DNA of 64,000 nucleotides from GCA-2687025 sp964473525 (lineage in GTDB: Bacteria; Poribacteria; WGA-4E; GCA-2687025). Both the position numbers and the translations under genes were made by a program. Positions 55,259 to 64,000 of the stretch are shown in pieces. The DNA lies in contig CAYYPK010000024.1 in NCBI GenBank assembly GCA_964473525.1, positions 34,473 through 98,472 of the forward strand, read 5' to 3'. The notes under the pieces were generated by a model. That model worked only from the letters and a program-made list of their open reading frames with translations. It did no database searches and was not told the origin of the DNA. How positions within the stretch are numbered: position 1 is the stretch's first letter; the number at the start of each line of letters is the position of its first letter.

Positions 55259-58179
55259 ATGAAGCCGTCCGAAGAGCAGTTCGAAGACACCATAGAGCAA
55301 TCGCTCCTGTCGCAGGGGTATCAGCAGCGCCAGCCGTCGGACTACGACAAGGCGCGCTGCCTACTGCCCGCCGACCTCGTGGCGTTCGTCGTCGCGACGC
55401 AGCCGCAGGAGTGGGCGAAGCTGCGCGAACACCATCGGGACGCTACGGAGGCGCACTTCCGCGCGCGCGTGGCGTCCGAGGTGGCGAAACGAGGCGCGTT
55501 GGACGTGCTCCGCAAGGGCGTGAAGGACTACGGCAGCCGCTTCGACCTCGCGTACTTCAGGCCGTCTAGCGGTCTCAACGAGGAGCTGCGCCACAAGTAC
55601 GAGGCGAACCTGTTCAGCGTCGTGCGCCAGCTCCGCTACTCCGAGAAGACGGAGCAAAGCCTTGATCTGACGCTGTTTCTGAACGGCTTGCCCATCTTCA
55701 CGGCGGAGCTGAAGACGCCCTTCACGGGTCAAAACGCCGACAACGCGATGGCGCAGTATCGCAAGGACCGCGACCCGCGAGAGCCTCTCTTCGCCTTTGG
55801 GCGCTGCCTGGCGCATTTCGCGGTGGACCCGACGCGTGTGCACATGACAACGCGCCTGGCGGGGTCGAAGACGCGCTTCCTGCCGTTCAACCGCGGCAAT
55901 CAGGGCGGCGCGGGCAACCCGGACGAATGGGAGAAATACGCGACGGCGTACCTGTGGGAGGACATCTGGTCGCCCGACGGCGCGCTGAGCTTGGTACGTC
56001 ACTTCATCGCCGACATCCCCGCCGCGAACGGGTCGCCTCGCAACGTCATTTTCCCGCGCTATCACCAACTGGACGCGGTGCGGCGGCTGGTGTCTGACGC
56101 GCGCGAGAAGGGCGCCGGACAGCGGTACTTGATCCAGCACAGCGCCGGCAGTGGCAAGAGCAACACGATCGCATGGCTCGCGCATCAACTCTCCGTGCTT
56201 CACGACGACGAGGACCGCCGTGTCTTCGACTCGATCGTCGTCGTCACGGACCGACGGGTGCTGGACAAGCAGTTGCAGGACACGATACTGCAGTTCGAGC
56301 AGACACGGGGCGTCGTGGAGAACATCGACAAGACGTCGCGGCAGTTGCGGAGCGCGTTGGAGTCTGGGAAGAACATCGTCGTCACGACGTTGCAGAAGTT
56401 CCCCGTGATCGCCGACGAAATCGGGTCGCTGCCCGGCAATCGATTCGCCGTGATCATCGACGAGGCGCACTCCTCGCAGGGGGGGGCGAGAGCGTCAAGG
56501 ACATGAAGACGGTCCTCGCCGGAAACGAGGCGGACGAAGGCTCAGACGAAGGGCCGCCCGATCCTGAGACACTGGAAGATCGCATCGTCGCTGACATGCA
56601 GAGCCGGGGAAGGATGACGAACGCGAGCGCGTTCGCGTTCACCGCCACTCCCAAGCCAAAGACGTTAGAGCTGTTTGGCTGCCCGAAGGAGGCCGGAGGC
56701 TTTAAGCCGTTCAGCCTCTATCCGATGCGTCAGGCGATTGAGGAGGGGTTCATCCTCGATGTTCTGCGGAACTACACGACCTACAAGGACTACTGGCGGT
56801 TGCTGAAGACCGTCGAGGACGACCCGAAATACGACCGCGGCAAGGCGGACTACCTGCTGAAGCGGTTCGTCGACGAAAATCCCGCGACGATCGCCCGCAA
56901 GGTCGCCGTGATTGTCGAGCATTTCCAGCAGAACGCGGCGCACTGCATCGATCGGCGCGCCAAGGCGATGGTTGTCACGCGCTCACGGCTTACCGCGGTG
57001 CGGTACCGGCGCGAGATCGACAAGTACCTGAAAGAGCACCGCATCGGCTTCAAGGCGCTCGTGGCGTTCTCCGGGGAGGTAGAGGACGGCCGCAAGGAGA
57101 CGGAAGCCAGCATGAACGGCTTCCCGGAGGCGCAGACGGTCGACAAGTTCGACACGGACGAGTACCGCATGCTCGTCGTGGCGCAGAAGTTCCAGACCGG
57201 GTTCGATCAGCCGCTGCTGAACACGATGTACGTAGACCGGCTGTTGGGAGGGGTGCATGCGGTACAGACGTTGTCCCGCCTCAATCGCGTGCATGCCGAT
57301 AAGCAGGAGACGATGGTCCTGGACTTCGCCAACGAGGCGGAGACTGTTCGGGACGCGTTCCTGCCGTATTACGATCGTACGTACCTAAGGGAGGGCACGG
57401 ACCCGAACCTGCTGTACGACTACGAGGCCCGCCTACGCGCGCACGGGCAGTTCAGCGATGGCGACCTGGAGAGCTTCGCCGAGGCCGCGTGGGGCGACAA
57501 GCCTTCACAGGAGAAGCTACACGGCGCCCTCGCTCCGGTGGTTGAGGGTTGCGAGGAATTGGACGAGGACGAGCGCGAAGGACTTCGCGGCGACCTGCGC
57601 TCGTACATCCGCCTGTACGCCTTCCTCTCGCAAATAGTCCCCTTCACCGACGGTGACCTTGAGCGGCTGTACGTCTTCTCGCGCTACCTGCTGCGCCTGC
57701 TTCCCGCCCCCGTGGTGGAGCTACCCACGGACGTCATTGACGCCATCGATCTCGACTCGTATCGCGTACAGAAGACATTCACAGGACCTATGCCACTCGA
57801 GCCGGGCGGCGGCGAACTGGAGCCAAGGGAACCCACGGACGGTCGAGGCGGCGGCGACGAGAACGAAGAGGCGCTCTCTGAGATCATCAAGAACCTCAAC
57901 GACAAGTTCGCCACGGACTTCACAGAAGCGGACCGCGTGCTGATCGAACGCCTAGAGGAGAAGCTGGCAGAGGACAGCTCTCTGAGCCAGAGCGCGAGCG
58001 TCAGCCCGCCAGAGAACGTGCGTCTCACATTCGACCATGTGGTCAACGAGCATCTGCAGGGCATGCTCAACACGCACTTCAACTTCTACAAGAAGGTGAA
58101 CGACAACTCCGCTCTTCAGAGCCATCTGCTCGGGTGGCTCTTTGATCGGTACCAGCATCGGCAGGAAGGCGCGTCGTAG
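55259..58179 (+). CDS. hsdR: type I restriction endonuclease subunit R, frameshifted at an eight-G run
   Basis: The motor/nuclease subunit, about 972 residues if repaired. The nuclease motif is around 133-152 (SLDLTLFLNG...FTAELK, with Glu150-x-Lys152). Walker A is at about 292-301 (HSAGSGKSNT), DEAH at 401-404 (VIIDEAHSSQ) and motif III is AFTATPKPKTL. A C-terminal helicase and helical domain follow. Directly after DEAHSSQ, eight Gs at 56479-56486 shift the frame. The first reading ends GGARASRT and the correct family sequence resumes as GESVKDMKTVLAGNEA in the frame two bases on. Six or nine Gs would restore it. As sequenced no full-length HsdR would be made. Confidence 0.9.
56479..56486 (+). 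repeat. poly-G (8) tract at the hsdR frameshift
   Basis: Eight consecutive Gs lie immediately after the codons for DEAHSSQ. Homopolymeric G tracts of this length slip during replication and are known to drive phase variation, including of restriction-modification genes in other bacteria. Homopolymers are also prone to sequencing and assembly indels, so the biological meaning is not settled here. Confidence 0.8.
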
Positions 58180-58190
58180 GAAGGTGACAC

Positions 58191-58424
58191 ATGGCGCGTA
58201 TGGAAGAGCACAGCCCCGCGACCCTGGCGGCGGACCTGCCTGATCATGGTCCGAGCCAGGGCGACTTCGGACACATCGTGTTCGTATACGGCGACTATGA
58301 AGCCTACGAACTCGAGGTCCACTTCGCCGACGGCTACACAGTCGCTGTCGTGACGATGGAGGCGGATCAGGTGCGCCCGGCTACCCGTCGCGATGTCCTG
58401 TGTGTGCGTCGACTGTCGGCATAG
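58191..58424 (+). CDS. DUF4926 domain protein
   Basis: A 77-residue protein. The pattern ADLPDHGPSQGDFGHIVFVY followed by AYELEVHFADGYTVAVVTME and DQVRP is typical of DUF4926, often found beside type II toxin-antitoxin-like genes. Here it follows hsdR by 11 nt and no RelE-like partner is visible. AGGAAGG precedes the ATG. Confidence 0.8.
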   Translation: MARMEEHSPATLAADLPDHGPSQGDFGHIVFVYGDYEAYELEVHFADGYTVAVVTMEADQVRPATRRDVLCVRRLSA

Positions 58425-58597
58425 CCTGGCTGACCACGTTCCGGCGCCCGAGGCCGCTCGACCTTCCCTTCCGCCTTGCCTCGTGGTCCCTTGGGCGCGA
58501 GTTCTCCCTCTTCGCATCAATGCTGCGCCCCCATACAATGCGTCCACCGACCTCGCCAGTCGCCGCCTTCTGCCGGGCATCGATTAAGGAGAGACCT

Positions 58598-59566
58598 ATG
58601 TCCGCCGTAGCTCGCATCGTCACGACGTGCCAGAACGGACGCGGACACCGTACGATGGCTGGCAACCGCGACCACATGCTCGCGCTGTTCGACCGAGCGG
58701 CGCCGGTACGTCCCGACCTCGTCTGCCTCCCCGAGACGTTCACGACGGTACGCGCCGAGGACGCAACGGCGGAGACGGTACCCGGACCCACGACGGACGC
58801 GTTCGCGGCAAGGGCGAAAGCGACCGGGTGCTACATCATCTGCCCCATCGTCACAGCGCGGGACGGCGAGGAGTGGAACTCCGCCGTCGTGATCGGTCGC
58901 GACGGATCCATCGTGGGCATGTACGACAAGGCGCAGCCCGTCACGACGTCGAACGACTACACGCAGATGGAGCGGGGCATCACCCCCGGCGTCGTTGACC
59001 CGCCCGTGTTCGACCTCGACTTCGGCCGCGTAGGCATCCAGATATGCTTCGACGCGGGCTTCCCTGAGACATGGGAGGCGCTCGCCCGCAAGGGAGCGCG
59101 GGCGGTCTTCTGGCCCTCCGCCTATGACGGCGGCTTTTCCCTGGAAGCCTACGCCTACCTACATCACTACTACGTGGTCTCGTCCGTGTTCACGGAACGC
59201 TCGCGCGTCATAGACCCCTGCGGCAGGACCATCGCACGCACGGATCGCAACGTGGAGTTTGTCAGCTACGATCTGAACCTGGACTTCGTCGTCAGCCACT
59301 ACGACTTCAACCAGGGGATGCCCGAGCGCATCATGGCCGCCTACCCTGACGGCGTGCGAGTGACTTCGTACAGGGACGCCGCGCACTTCATTGTCGAGCC
59401 GATGGCCGACGGTCTGACGGCGGCGAAGCTACAGACGGAGTTCGCGTTCGAGTCGTCGGCGCAATACTTCGACCGGCATCGTCAGGCGTACGCCTCGCTT
59501 CGGGCGGGAGCGGCTCCGGCTTCCCAGGAGGCGGCGCACGGCGACAGGTCGATGTACACCAAGTAG
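58598..59566 (+). CDS. carbon-nitrogen hydrolase (nitrilase superfamily)
   Basis: A 322-residue C-N hydrolase that probably cleaves an amide or nitrile. The catalytic triad is Glu46 (CLPETF), Lys111 (MYDKAQP) and Cys150 (GIQICFDAGFPE). A glutamate further along the nitrilase fold is also expected but was not located with certainty. The start is the ATG at 58598 with GGAGAG 5 nt upstream; the frame upstream is noise. A second family member starts at 59947. Substrate unknown. Confidence 0.92.
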   Translation: MSAVARIVTTCQNGRGHRTMAGNRDHMLALFDRAAPVRPDLVCLPETFTTVRAEDATAETVPGPTTDAFAARAKATGCYIICPIVTARDGEEWNSAVVIGRDGSIVGMYDKAQPVTTSNDYTQMERGITPGVVDPPVFDLDFGRVGIQICFDAGFPETWEALARKGARAVFWPSAYDGGFSLEAYAYLHHYYVVSSVFTERSRVIDPCGRTIARTDRNVEFVSYDLNLDFVVSHYDFNQGMPERIMAAYPDGVRVTSYRDAAHFIVEPMADGLTAAKLQTEFAFESSAQYFDRHRQAYASLRAGAAPASQEAAHGDRSMYTK

Positions 59567-59946
59567 GACGCGGCTTTCCAGCGACTTGAGGCTGTGGATA
59601 ACTCGTGGGTAACCGTGTGGACAACACGGATCGGAACGCGTCACACACGCCACGCAATACGAGGCTGTCTCCCGGTGACAACGCCTATAAATCCCCTTAG
59701 AATGCCGGTTGAGCGGGAAGACGCCGCAACAGACCGGCGGCCACGGAGGTTCCCCTCCCAGGTATCCACAGGTCTCGCGGGCGACTGTGGAAAGCTTCGC
59801 GGGCGACTGTACACAGACCCCGTGAATTACCTGACAGAGTCGATCCCGCGCGGCCGGTGGCTTTCGGTGGGGCGCCCATGAGTTATCCACATTCCATCCA
59901 CACACTCTCCACGCTGGCGCGCGACGCGCTGGACTAAGGAGGCCTT
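59567..59946. promoter_or_regulatory. DnaA-box cluster (candidate origin or DnaA-controlled region)
   Basis: The 380-bp gap between two nitrilase genes holds several matches to the DnaA box TTATCCACA. Reverse-oriented: TGTGGATAA at 59593-59601 (9/9), CGTGGGTAA at 59604 (7/9), TGTGGACAA at 59616 (8/9) and TGTGGAAAG at 59786 (7/9). Forward: GTATCCACA at 59762 (8/9), TTATCCACA at 59883-59891 (9/9) and CCATCCACA at 59894 (7/9). Spacings of 11-12 bp put boxes on the same helical face, and the two end groups point in opposite directions. A direct repeat CGCGGGCGACTGT lies at 59776 and 59798. No dnaA or dnaN gene is nearby, so an origin is unproven. Confidence 0.6.
59675..59703 (+). promoter_or_regulatory. 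candidate promoter for the second nitrilase gene
   Basis: GTGACA (59675-59680), a 17-nt spacer and TAGAAT (59698-59703) match consensus well. The start would be near 59710, leaving about 237 nt of leader before the ATG at 59947 and placing DnaA boxes on both sides of the promoter. Confidence 0.45.
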
Positions 59947-61233
59947 ATGGGGGCCGACAATCTCCTCGTCAACGGCGACTTCCCCGTGCGTAGCGACGGA
60001 GGCGTTCCGTCGCACTGGGAGACGTGGGGGCCGTCCTGGGAAAACGCCTGCTGTGATGTTCGCTCTACGGCGGACGGGCTCGTCATGTCGTCGGAGGGCG
60101 AGTCGCACGGAGTGGGTGGCGTGGATCAGACGATAGCGGGCATTCGCGGTGGACAGGCGTACGCGGTCGCCGCCGAATTCGACGCTCCCGGGATCCCGAC
60201 CCCGGACAGATCGCTCATCGTACGCGTGGCCTGGCTCAGCGAAGGGCGGGCGTTGCATCCCGCAGGGCTGCTGGCAGGCGGTCTTGTGATGGACGGCTCA
60301 CGCGGCAGCTACGACGACACGCTCATCGCCCCGGAAGGAGCTGATGGAGCCCGCGTGTCCCTCGAAGCGAAATGGCTGCAGGGCGGCAGCGTCACGTGGA
60401 AGTCAGCGCGATTCGCCGAAGCGGAAGCTCCCGCGCCACGGCCGGTGAAGATAGCCACGGTCTACTACCGACCCAGCGGCGGGACGCCCGAAACCAACAT
60501 CGAGAGCTACTGCGACCACGTAGACGAAGCGGGCCGTATGGGCGCCGACATTGTCTGCCTGCCCGAGGGCATGACCCTCGTCGGCACGGGGCTGAACTAC
60601 GGACAGAGCGCACAGCCCATCTCCGGCCCCGCCACGGAGCGCCTGAGCGCCGCGGCGAAGCGCAACCGCCTCTGGGTCGTCGCGTGCTTCAACGAGGTCG
60701 ACGGATCCACGCTCTACAACACGGCGATTCTCTTCGACCGCGGCGGGAACATAGCCGGGAAGTACCGCAAGGTGCATCTCCCCCGCGAGGAATGGCGGCA
60801 GGGCATCACTCCCGGCGACGTCTACCCCGTCTTCGAGACCGACTTCGGCACGATCGCCATGCAGATCTGCTACGACTACTTCTTCCCGGAGCCGGAGGCC
60901 GCGTTCGCCCTCGCCGGCGCCGAGATCATCTTCGCCCCAACGTGGGGCTCCACCGGCAAGGACCGCGACGGATGCGTCGGGGGCGAGAACATGTTCCGCG
61001 TTCGCGCTCGCGACAACGGGGTCTACATGGTTCCGTCCGTGTTTGACGGAAACAGTCTCGTTATCGACCCGTTAGGTAGGGTGCTGGCGTCCAGCGATGG
61101 GCGGACGGGGGTGTTCATGGCGGAAGTCGACCTGGCGGATCGCGACGCTCTGCGGTGGGTAGGATACTGGCGCACGTTGGCGCGGCGGCACCGCATGCCG
61201 CAGACTTACGGCGACCTGACGGAGCCCGCATGA
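59947..61233 (+). CDS. nitrilase-superfamily enzyme with N-terminal beta-sandwich domain
   Basis: A 428-residue protein. Residues 1-160 (NLLVNGDFPVRSDGGVPSHW, WLQGGSVTWKSARF) look like a carbohydrate-binding-like beta-sandwich. The C-N hydrolase domain follows (166-405) with Glu207 (CLPEGM), Lys275 (YRKVHLP) and Cys308 (MQICYDYFFPE). No signal peptide is seen. AAGGAGG precedes the ATG. It is separated from the 58598 family member by the DnaA-box region. A substrate with a sugar or N-acyl group is possible. Confidence 0.9.
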   Translation: MGADNLLVNGDFPVRSDGGVPSHWETWGPSWENACCDVRSTADGLVMSSEGESHGVGGVDQTIAGIRGGQAYAVAAEFDAPGIPTPDRSLIVRVAWLSEGRALHPAGLLAGGLVMDGSRGSYDDTLIAPEGADGARVSLEAKWLQGGSVTWKSARFAEAEAPAPRPVKIATVYYRPSGGTPETNIESYCDHVDEAGRMGADIVCLPEGMTLVGTGLNYGQSAQPISGPATERLSAAAKRNRLWVVACFNEVDGSTLYNTAILFDRGGNIAGKYRKVHLPREEWRQGITPGDVYPVFETDFGTIAMQICYDYFFPEPEAAFALAGAEIIFAPTWGSTGKDRDGCVGGENMFRVRARDNGVYMVPSVFDGNSLVIDPLGRVLASSDGRTGVFMAEVDLADRDALRWVGYWRTLARRHRMPQTYGDLTEPA

Positions 61234-61276
61234 ACGCCGCGCGCGTGTTCCAACAATCCGACGGCGGAGAAGGCAG

Positions 61277-61912
61277 ATGAGCGACCCGGGTACAGGCTCC
61301 TACATCGTCGCCATATCCGGCACCTCGGGCAGCGGGAAGACGAGCCTCGTCAACGCGGTCGCCGAAAGCCTGGGCGAAGCCGTCCATCTGCATTTCGATG
61401 ATTACGCTACGGTGTCATCGTACCCACAGGATATGCGGGCGTGGATCGACGCGGGAGCGGACCCCGCCGAGTGGCGCACGCCGAAGCTTGGCGATGACCT
61501 GCGGGCGCTGAAGTCCGGCAGAGCCATCAAGGCTCCCGGCGGATCGCGGATCGACGCGGCTCCCTATGCCGTGCTTGAAGAGCCGTTCGGGCGCGCGCGG
61601 CCGGATGTGGCGGACCTCGTGGATTTCGTCGCCTTCGTGGACGTGCCGCTCGAGATTGCCCTCGCCCGGCGCCTGCTGCGCGATTTCGACGACGGCGCTC
61701 CGCGTCAGGCGGAGGGATACACCCGCCGTCTCTACGGTTTCCTGTCGACGTACGTGGCGGTGTACCGCGACGCATACGTGGAGGGCGTCCGACTCGCCCG
61801 CGAGACGTGCGATATAGAGGTGGATGGAATGAAGAGCGTGGAAGAGATCGCCGAGGAGATCACTCTGGCGGCGCGCGTGTCGCGGCGAGCTACGGAGCAA
61901 CTGAACCCGTGA
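61277..61912 (+). CDS. P-loop kinase (uridine-kinase-like)
   Basis: A 211-residue P-loop NTPase. Walker A is SGTSGSGKTSLVNAVAESL, HFDDYATVS is the likely substrate-binding/base region, and FVDVPLEIALARRLLRDF is a lid-like stretch as in uridine kinases and related phosphotransferases. The start is the ATG at 61277 with GGAGAAGG upstream. The stop overlaps the next start (GTGA), so expression is coupled to the glycosylase gene. Confidence 0.82.
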   Translation: MSDPGTGSYIVAISGTSGSGKTSLVNAVAESLGEAVHLHFDDYATVSSYPQDMRAWIDAGADPAEWRTPKLGDDLRALKSGRAIKAPGGSRIDAAPYAVLEEPFGRARPDVADLVDFVAFVDVPLEIALARRLLRDFDDGAPRQAEGYTRRLYGFLSTYVAVYRDAYVEGVRLARETCDIEVDGMKSVEEIAEEITLAARVSRRATEQLNP

Positions 61913-63123
61913 AGCCAGTCCGCATATCGAGGGAGACGGCGCGGCGAATAGCCGTTCGCGCGCACAGCCTGAACAGCAGTGGCGGAGTGGCTGGCAAGGA
62001 AGCGGCGGCCCAGACGGTCGAGCGTTTCGGCTACGTCCAAATCGACACGATCGCGGTAGTGGAACGAGCGCACCATCACACGCTGTGGACGCGGCAGCCG
62101 GACTATGAGCCAGCCATGCTGAACGAGTTGCTGGCGCAAGACCGACGCGTCTTTGAGTACTGGGCGCACGCTGCGGCCTACGTTCCCATGGCGGACTACC
62201 GCTACTACCTTCCCAAGATGCGCGCCGAGACGGACAAGCCCAAGAACCGTGAGTGGATGGCGAAGCACTCCGACCTCGTCTCCCTCGTCACGGATCGCAT
62301 ACGCGAGGAGGGGCCGCTAGGCTCCGCGGACTTCAAAGACACGAGCAACGAGCACGCCGGGAACTGGTGGGGGTGGAAGCCAGCGAAGCACGCCCTGACG
62401 ACGCTCTGGCTCAACGGCGACCTCATGGTATCGTCGCGCCGGAACTTCCAGCGGCTCTACGACCTGCGGGAGCGCGTCCTTCCAGGCGATGTGGATACGA
62501 CAGAGCCCGACCCGGACGAACTGGCGCGGTTCTTCATGCGCCGCACGGTCGCTAACCGAGGGGTCGCCCGTGCCGAGCGAGCGCACTGGGGCGGCCAGAG
62601 CAAGGCGCGGGTCGCGCAGGCAGTCTCCGAGCTCGTCGAAGCGGGGGAAATGGTCTCGGTCGAGGTTGAGGGAGTGGAGGGCGACACGTTCGTAACCTTC
62701 GCGGGAAGCCTGGAGGATGCATCGTCGGATGCCACTCCGCCGCCTGCGCTCCACATCCTCTCTCCGTTCGACAACATGACGATCGATCGACGCTGGATGC
62801 AGGCGCTCTTCGGCTTCGACTATAAGATCGAGTGCTACGTTCCCGCGGCAAAGCGGGTGCACGGCTACTTCTGTCTGCCGATCCTGTGGGGCGACCGGTT
62901 CGTCGGACGGGTGGACGCGAAGGCGGATCGCAAGGCGAAGGCGCTCCTGATCCGCAAGCTCATCTTCGAGCCGCAGTTCGGCGATTACGACGCTGTCTGG
63001 CCGCCCCTCGCGGAGAAGATGCGCGCCTTCGCGACCTTCAACGGATGTGAGAGTGTCGTTGTCGAAGACGTAGACCCGACGCGCGTGAAGGTTGCCGCAC
63101 GGCAGGCGCTGGATTCCGCGTGA
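61909..63123 (+). CDS. YcaQ-family winged-helix DNA glycosylase
   Basis: A 404-residue protein of the HTH_42/YcaQ (AlkX) family, which unhooks DNA crosslinks and removes alkylated purines. The family catalytic QxD is present as YVQIDTI near residue 47. The conserved EYWAHAAAYVPMADYRYY and LSPFDNMTIDRRWMQALFGFDY follow. The start is GTG at 61909, overlapping the kinase stop; GGAG lies about 10 nt upstream. The reading frame open upstream of the GTG is not homologous. Confidence 0.88.
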   Translation: MKPVRISRETARRIAVRAHSLNSSGGVAGKEAAAQTVERFGYVQIDTIAVVERAHHHTLWTRQPDYEPAMLNELLAQDRRVFEYWAHAAAYVPMADYRYYLPKMRAETDKPKNREWMAKHSDLVSLVTDRIREEGPLGSADFKDTSNEHAGNWWGWKPAKHALTTLWLNGDLMVSSRRNFQRLYDLRERVLPGDVDTTEPDPDELARFFMRRTVANRGVARAERAHWGGQSKARVAQAVSELVEAGEMVSVEVEGVEGDTFVTFAGSLEDASSDATPPPALHILSPFDNMTIDRRWMQALFGFDYKIECYVPAAKRVHGYFCLPILWGDRFVGRVDAKADRKAKALLIRKLIFEPQFGDYDAVWPPLAEKMRAFATFNGCESVVVEDVDPTRVKVAARQALDSA

Positions 63124-63141
63124 ACTCACCTGGGGGCGACG

Positions 63142-63657
63142 ATGGAATCCACGCGCAATGAGGAAGTCTGGGCGCTCGCCGAGGAACTCATGACGTCCGT
63201 CGTCGGCGCGCTCCGACGCATCGACACGCTGGCTCCACGCTTCTCCGAAGAGATGCACGAGGCCCGCGATCCCGAGACAGACATGGATGTCGCGGACTTC
63301 ATGAACCGGCTACAGGAGCATAGCGACATCCACCGGCACGAACTCGCCAGCGTGCGCGCTTCCATCGGCTCCAGCCGACCCACCGACCCGGACGACGAGC
63401 ATCCGGCGACAGGAGAGTCGTACCGCGCGACGTGGTACCGGTGGGCGTTGCTGAGCGCGTTCCTCCGCCGCGCAGACATGGTGGGCGAGCTCATCGGCTT
63501 CACAGACGCCGACCTCGACCGCAAGCCATCCCAGGAGCACACGGCAGGCAACGACCGCAGCGTCCGCGAGGTCTGCGAACACGTACTGCACGTGCAGAAG
63601 TGGCTCATGGGAGGGATCGAGCGCGGAGTGTCCTCGGCGCGTAATGAAAGCGCGTAG
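63142..63657 (+). CDS. DinB-like four-helix protein
   Basis: A 171-residue helical protein. The late motif REVCEHVLHVQKWLMGGI, with His residues in the last two helices, fits the DinB/YfiT metal-binding four-helix bundle. FLRRADMVGELIGFTDADL is consistent. Assignment is tentative. It follows the glycosylase gene by 18 nt and may be in the same operon; a hairpin terminator follows it. Confidence 0.7.
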   Translation: MESTRNEEVWALAEELMTSVVGALRRIDTLAPRFSEEMHEARDPETDMDVADFMNRLQEHSDIHRHELASVRASIGSSRPTDPDDEHPATGESYRATWYRWALLSAFLRRADMVGELIGFTDADLDRKPSQEHTAGNDRSVREVCEHVLHVQKWLMGGIERGVSSARNESA

Positions 63658-63671
63658 GTACTGAGCCCCAA

Positions 63672-63695
63672 AGGTCGCTCGGCTCGCCGCGACCT
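63672..63695. terminator. bidirectional hairpin between convergent genes
   Basis: AGGTCGC (63672-63678) pairs with GCGACCT (63689-63695). An inner GGC-TC-GCC stem stacks inside. It lies between the DinB-like gene (+) and the TolB-like gene (-), the expected place for a shared terminator. T runs are short. Confidence 0.45.
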
Positions 63696-63743
63696 CAATG
63701 TCGACTGGTGTGCCAGTGGGAAGGTGGGAGTTCGATCCGGCGG

Positions 63744-64000
63744 TCACGGCGACCAGGCGGCAAGGCCGTCCCACGCGGGGTGATCGGTCATGTTCGTCGG
63801 GTTCCTGCCGTCTGCCTCCATGACGTAGACATCGGAGTTGCCATCGCGTAGCGAGCGGAACGCGATACGAGTACCGTCAGGCGACCAGGTGGATCCAGAG
63901 TCTGCATCTCGGTGATTGGTGATGTTCGTGGGGTGGCCCCCATCAGCGTCCATGACATACAGCTCCCAGTTACCTTCGCGGAAGGACCGGAAGGCAAGAT
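63744..64000 (-). CDS. TolB-like beta-propeller protein, 5' end cut by window edge
   Basis: The C-terminal 85 residues of a repeat protein that continues past the window edge. Two repeats of about 42 residues are visible, each with an A-F-R-S-x-R-[DE]-G-N strand, YVM-[DE]-ADG-x-x-PTN-x-T-x-H and WSPDGTR-type turns (PD40/WD40-like blades). It ends at the stop at 63744. Such propellers bind ligands or partners in the periplasm; N-terminal domains and export signal are unseen. Confidence 0.85.
   Translation of the reverse strand, partial: LAFRSFREGNWELYVMDADGGHPTNITNHRDADSGSTWSPDGTRIAFRSLRDGNSDVYVMEADGRNPTNMTDHPAWDGLAAWSP

Noticed and set aside
58400..58597. An N-terminal 66-codon extension of the first nitrilase gene.
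   Set aside because: A GGAGAG ribosome site directly precedes the ATG at 58598, the nitrilase domain begins there, and the extension has no resemblance to the family.

Overview
The window is GC-rich, densely coded bacterial DNA with no rRNA, tRNA, CRISPR array or transposase that I could find. The gene set suggests an uncultured Gram-negative lineage of the Poribacteria / Latescibacterota / FCB type. It combines a phytanoyl-CoA-dioxygenase-like enzyme, enolase-superfamily and URO-D-like enzymes, a DUF6785-type membrane protein, a PorV/PorQ barrel, a DUF5916 barrel, Tlc-type nucleotide transporters and TolB-like repeats. The taxonomic guess rests on protein families only and is an inference.

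Layout. 1-14.5 kb is a minus-strand catabolic and biosynthetic stretch: glutamate synthase (gltD cut by the window edge, gltB complete), enolase-superfamily dehydratase, PhyH-like dioxygenase, glycosyltransferase, nucleoside hydrolase, URO-D-like protein, two tandem exported paralogues and a lone nuoI. 14.7-19.7 kb runs on the plus strand from a good sigma70-type promoter: rpmG, moaB, a large membrane protein, a PorV-like barrel, and an exported redoxin-TPR protein. That last gene has an in-frame UGA at the redox-cysteine position followed by a bacterial SECIS-like hairpin. 20-27 kb (minus) holds an unknown pair with an ADP-ribosyltransferase-like motif, dnaK, a response regulator, a methyltransferase, lipA and a medium-chain dehydrogenase. 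27.4-38.6 kb holds a degenerate sigma54-activator-like ATPase, ankyrin proteins, a sulfotransferase, and a molybdenum hydroxylase operon with its own MoaD-like gene and a DUF5916 barrel.

39.2-46.8 kb is a four-gene plus-strand cluster that stands out. It encodes a Tlc-type nucleotide transporter (frameshifted at a G run), an outer-membrane barrel, a lipoprotein with a complete protein-kinase-like motif set, and a second Tlc-type transporter fused to HEAT repeats and a cyclic-nucleotide-binding-like domain. I propose, as a hypothesis, that the transporters supply ATP to a kinase outside the cytoplasm.

47-50.7 kb carries small or unknown genes and a DUF433/DUF5615 toxin-antitoxin-like pair. 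50.9-58.2 kb is a type I restriction-modification operon, hsdM-hsdS-(NucS-like)-hsdR. The start and stop codons overlap tightly, and hsdR is broken at an eight-G run beside its DEAH motif, which fits either phase variation or an indel error. 58.2-64 kb contains two nitrilase-superfamily genes. Between them is a 380-bp gap holding two perfect and several near-perfect DnaA boxes around a promoter-like sequence, so it is a candidate replication origin or DnaA-controlled region. A P-loop kinase, a YcaQ-type glycosylase, a DinB-like protein and the end of a TolB-like protein follow.
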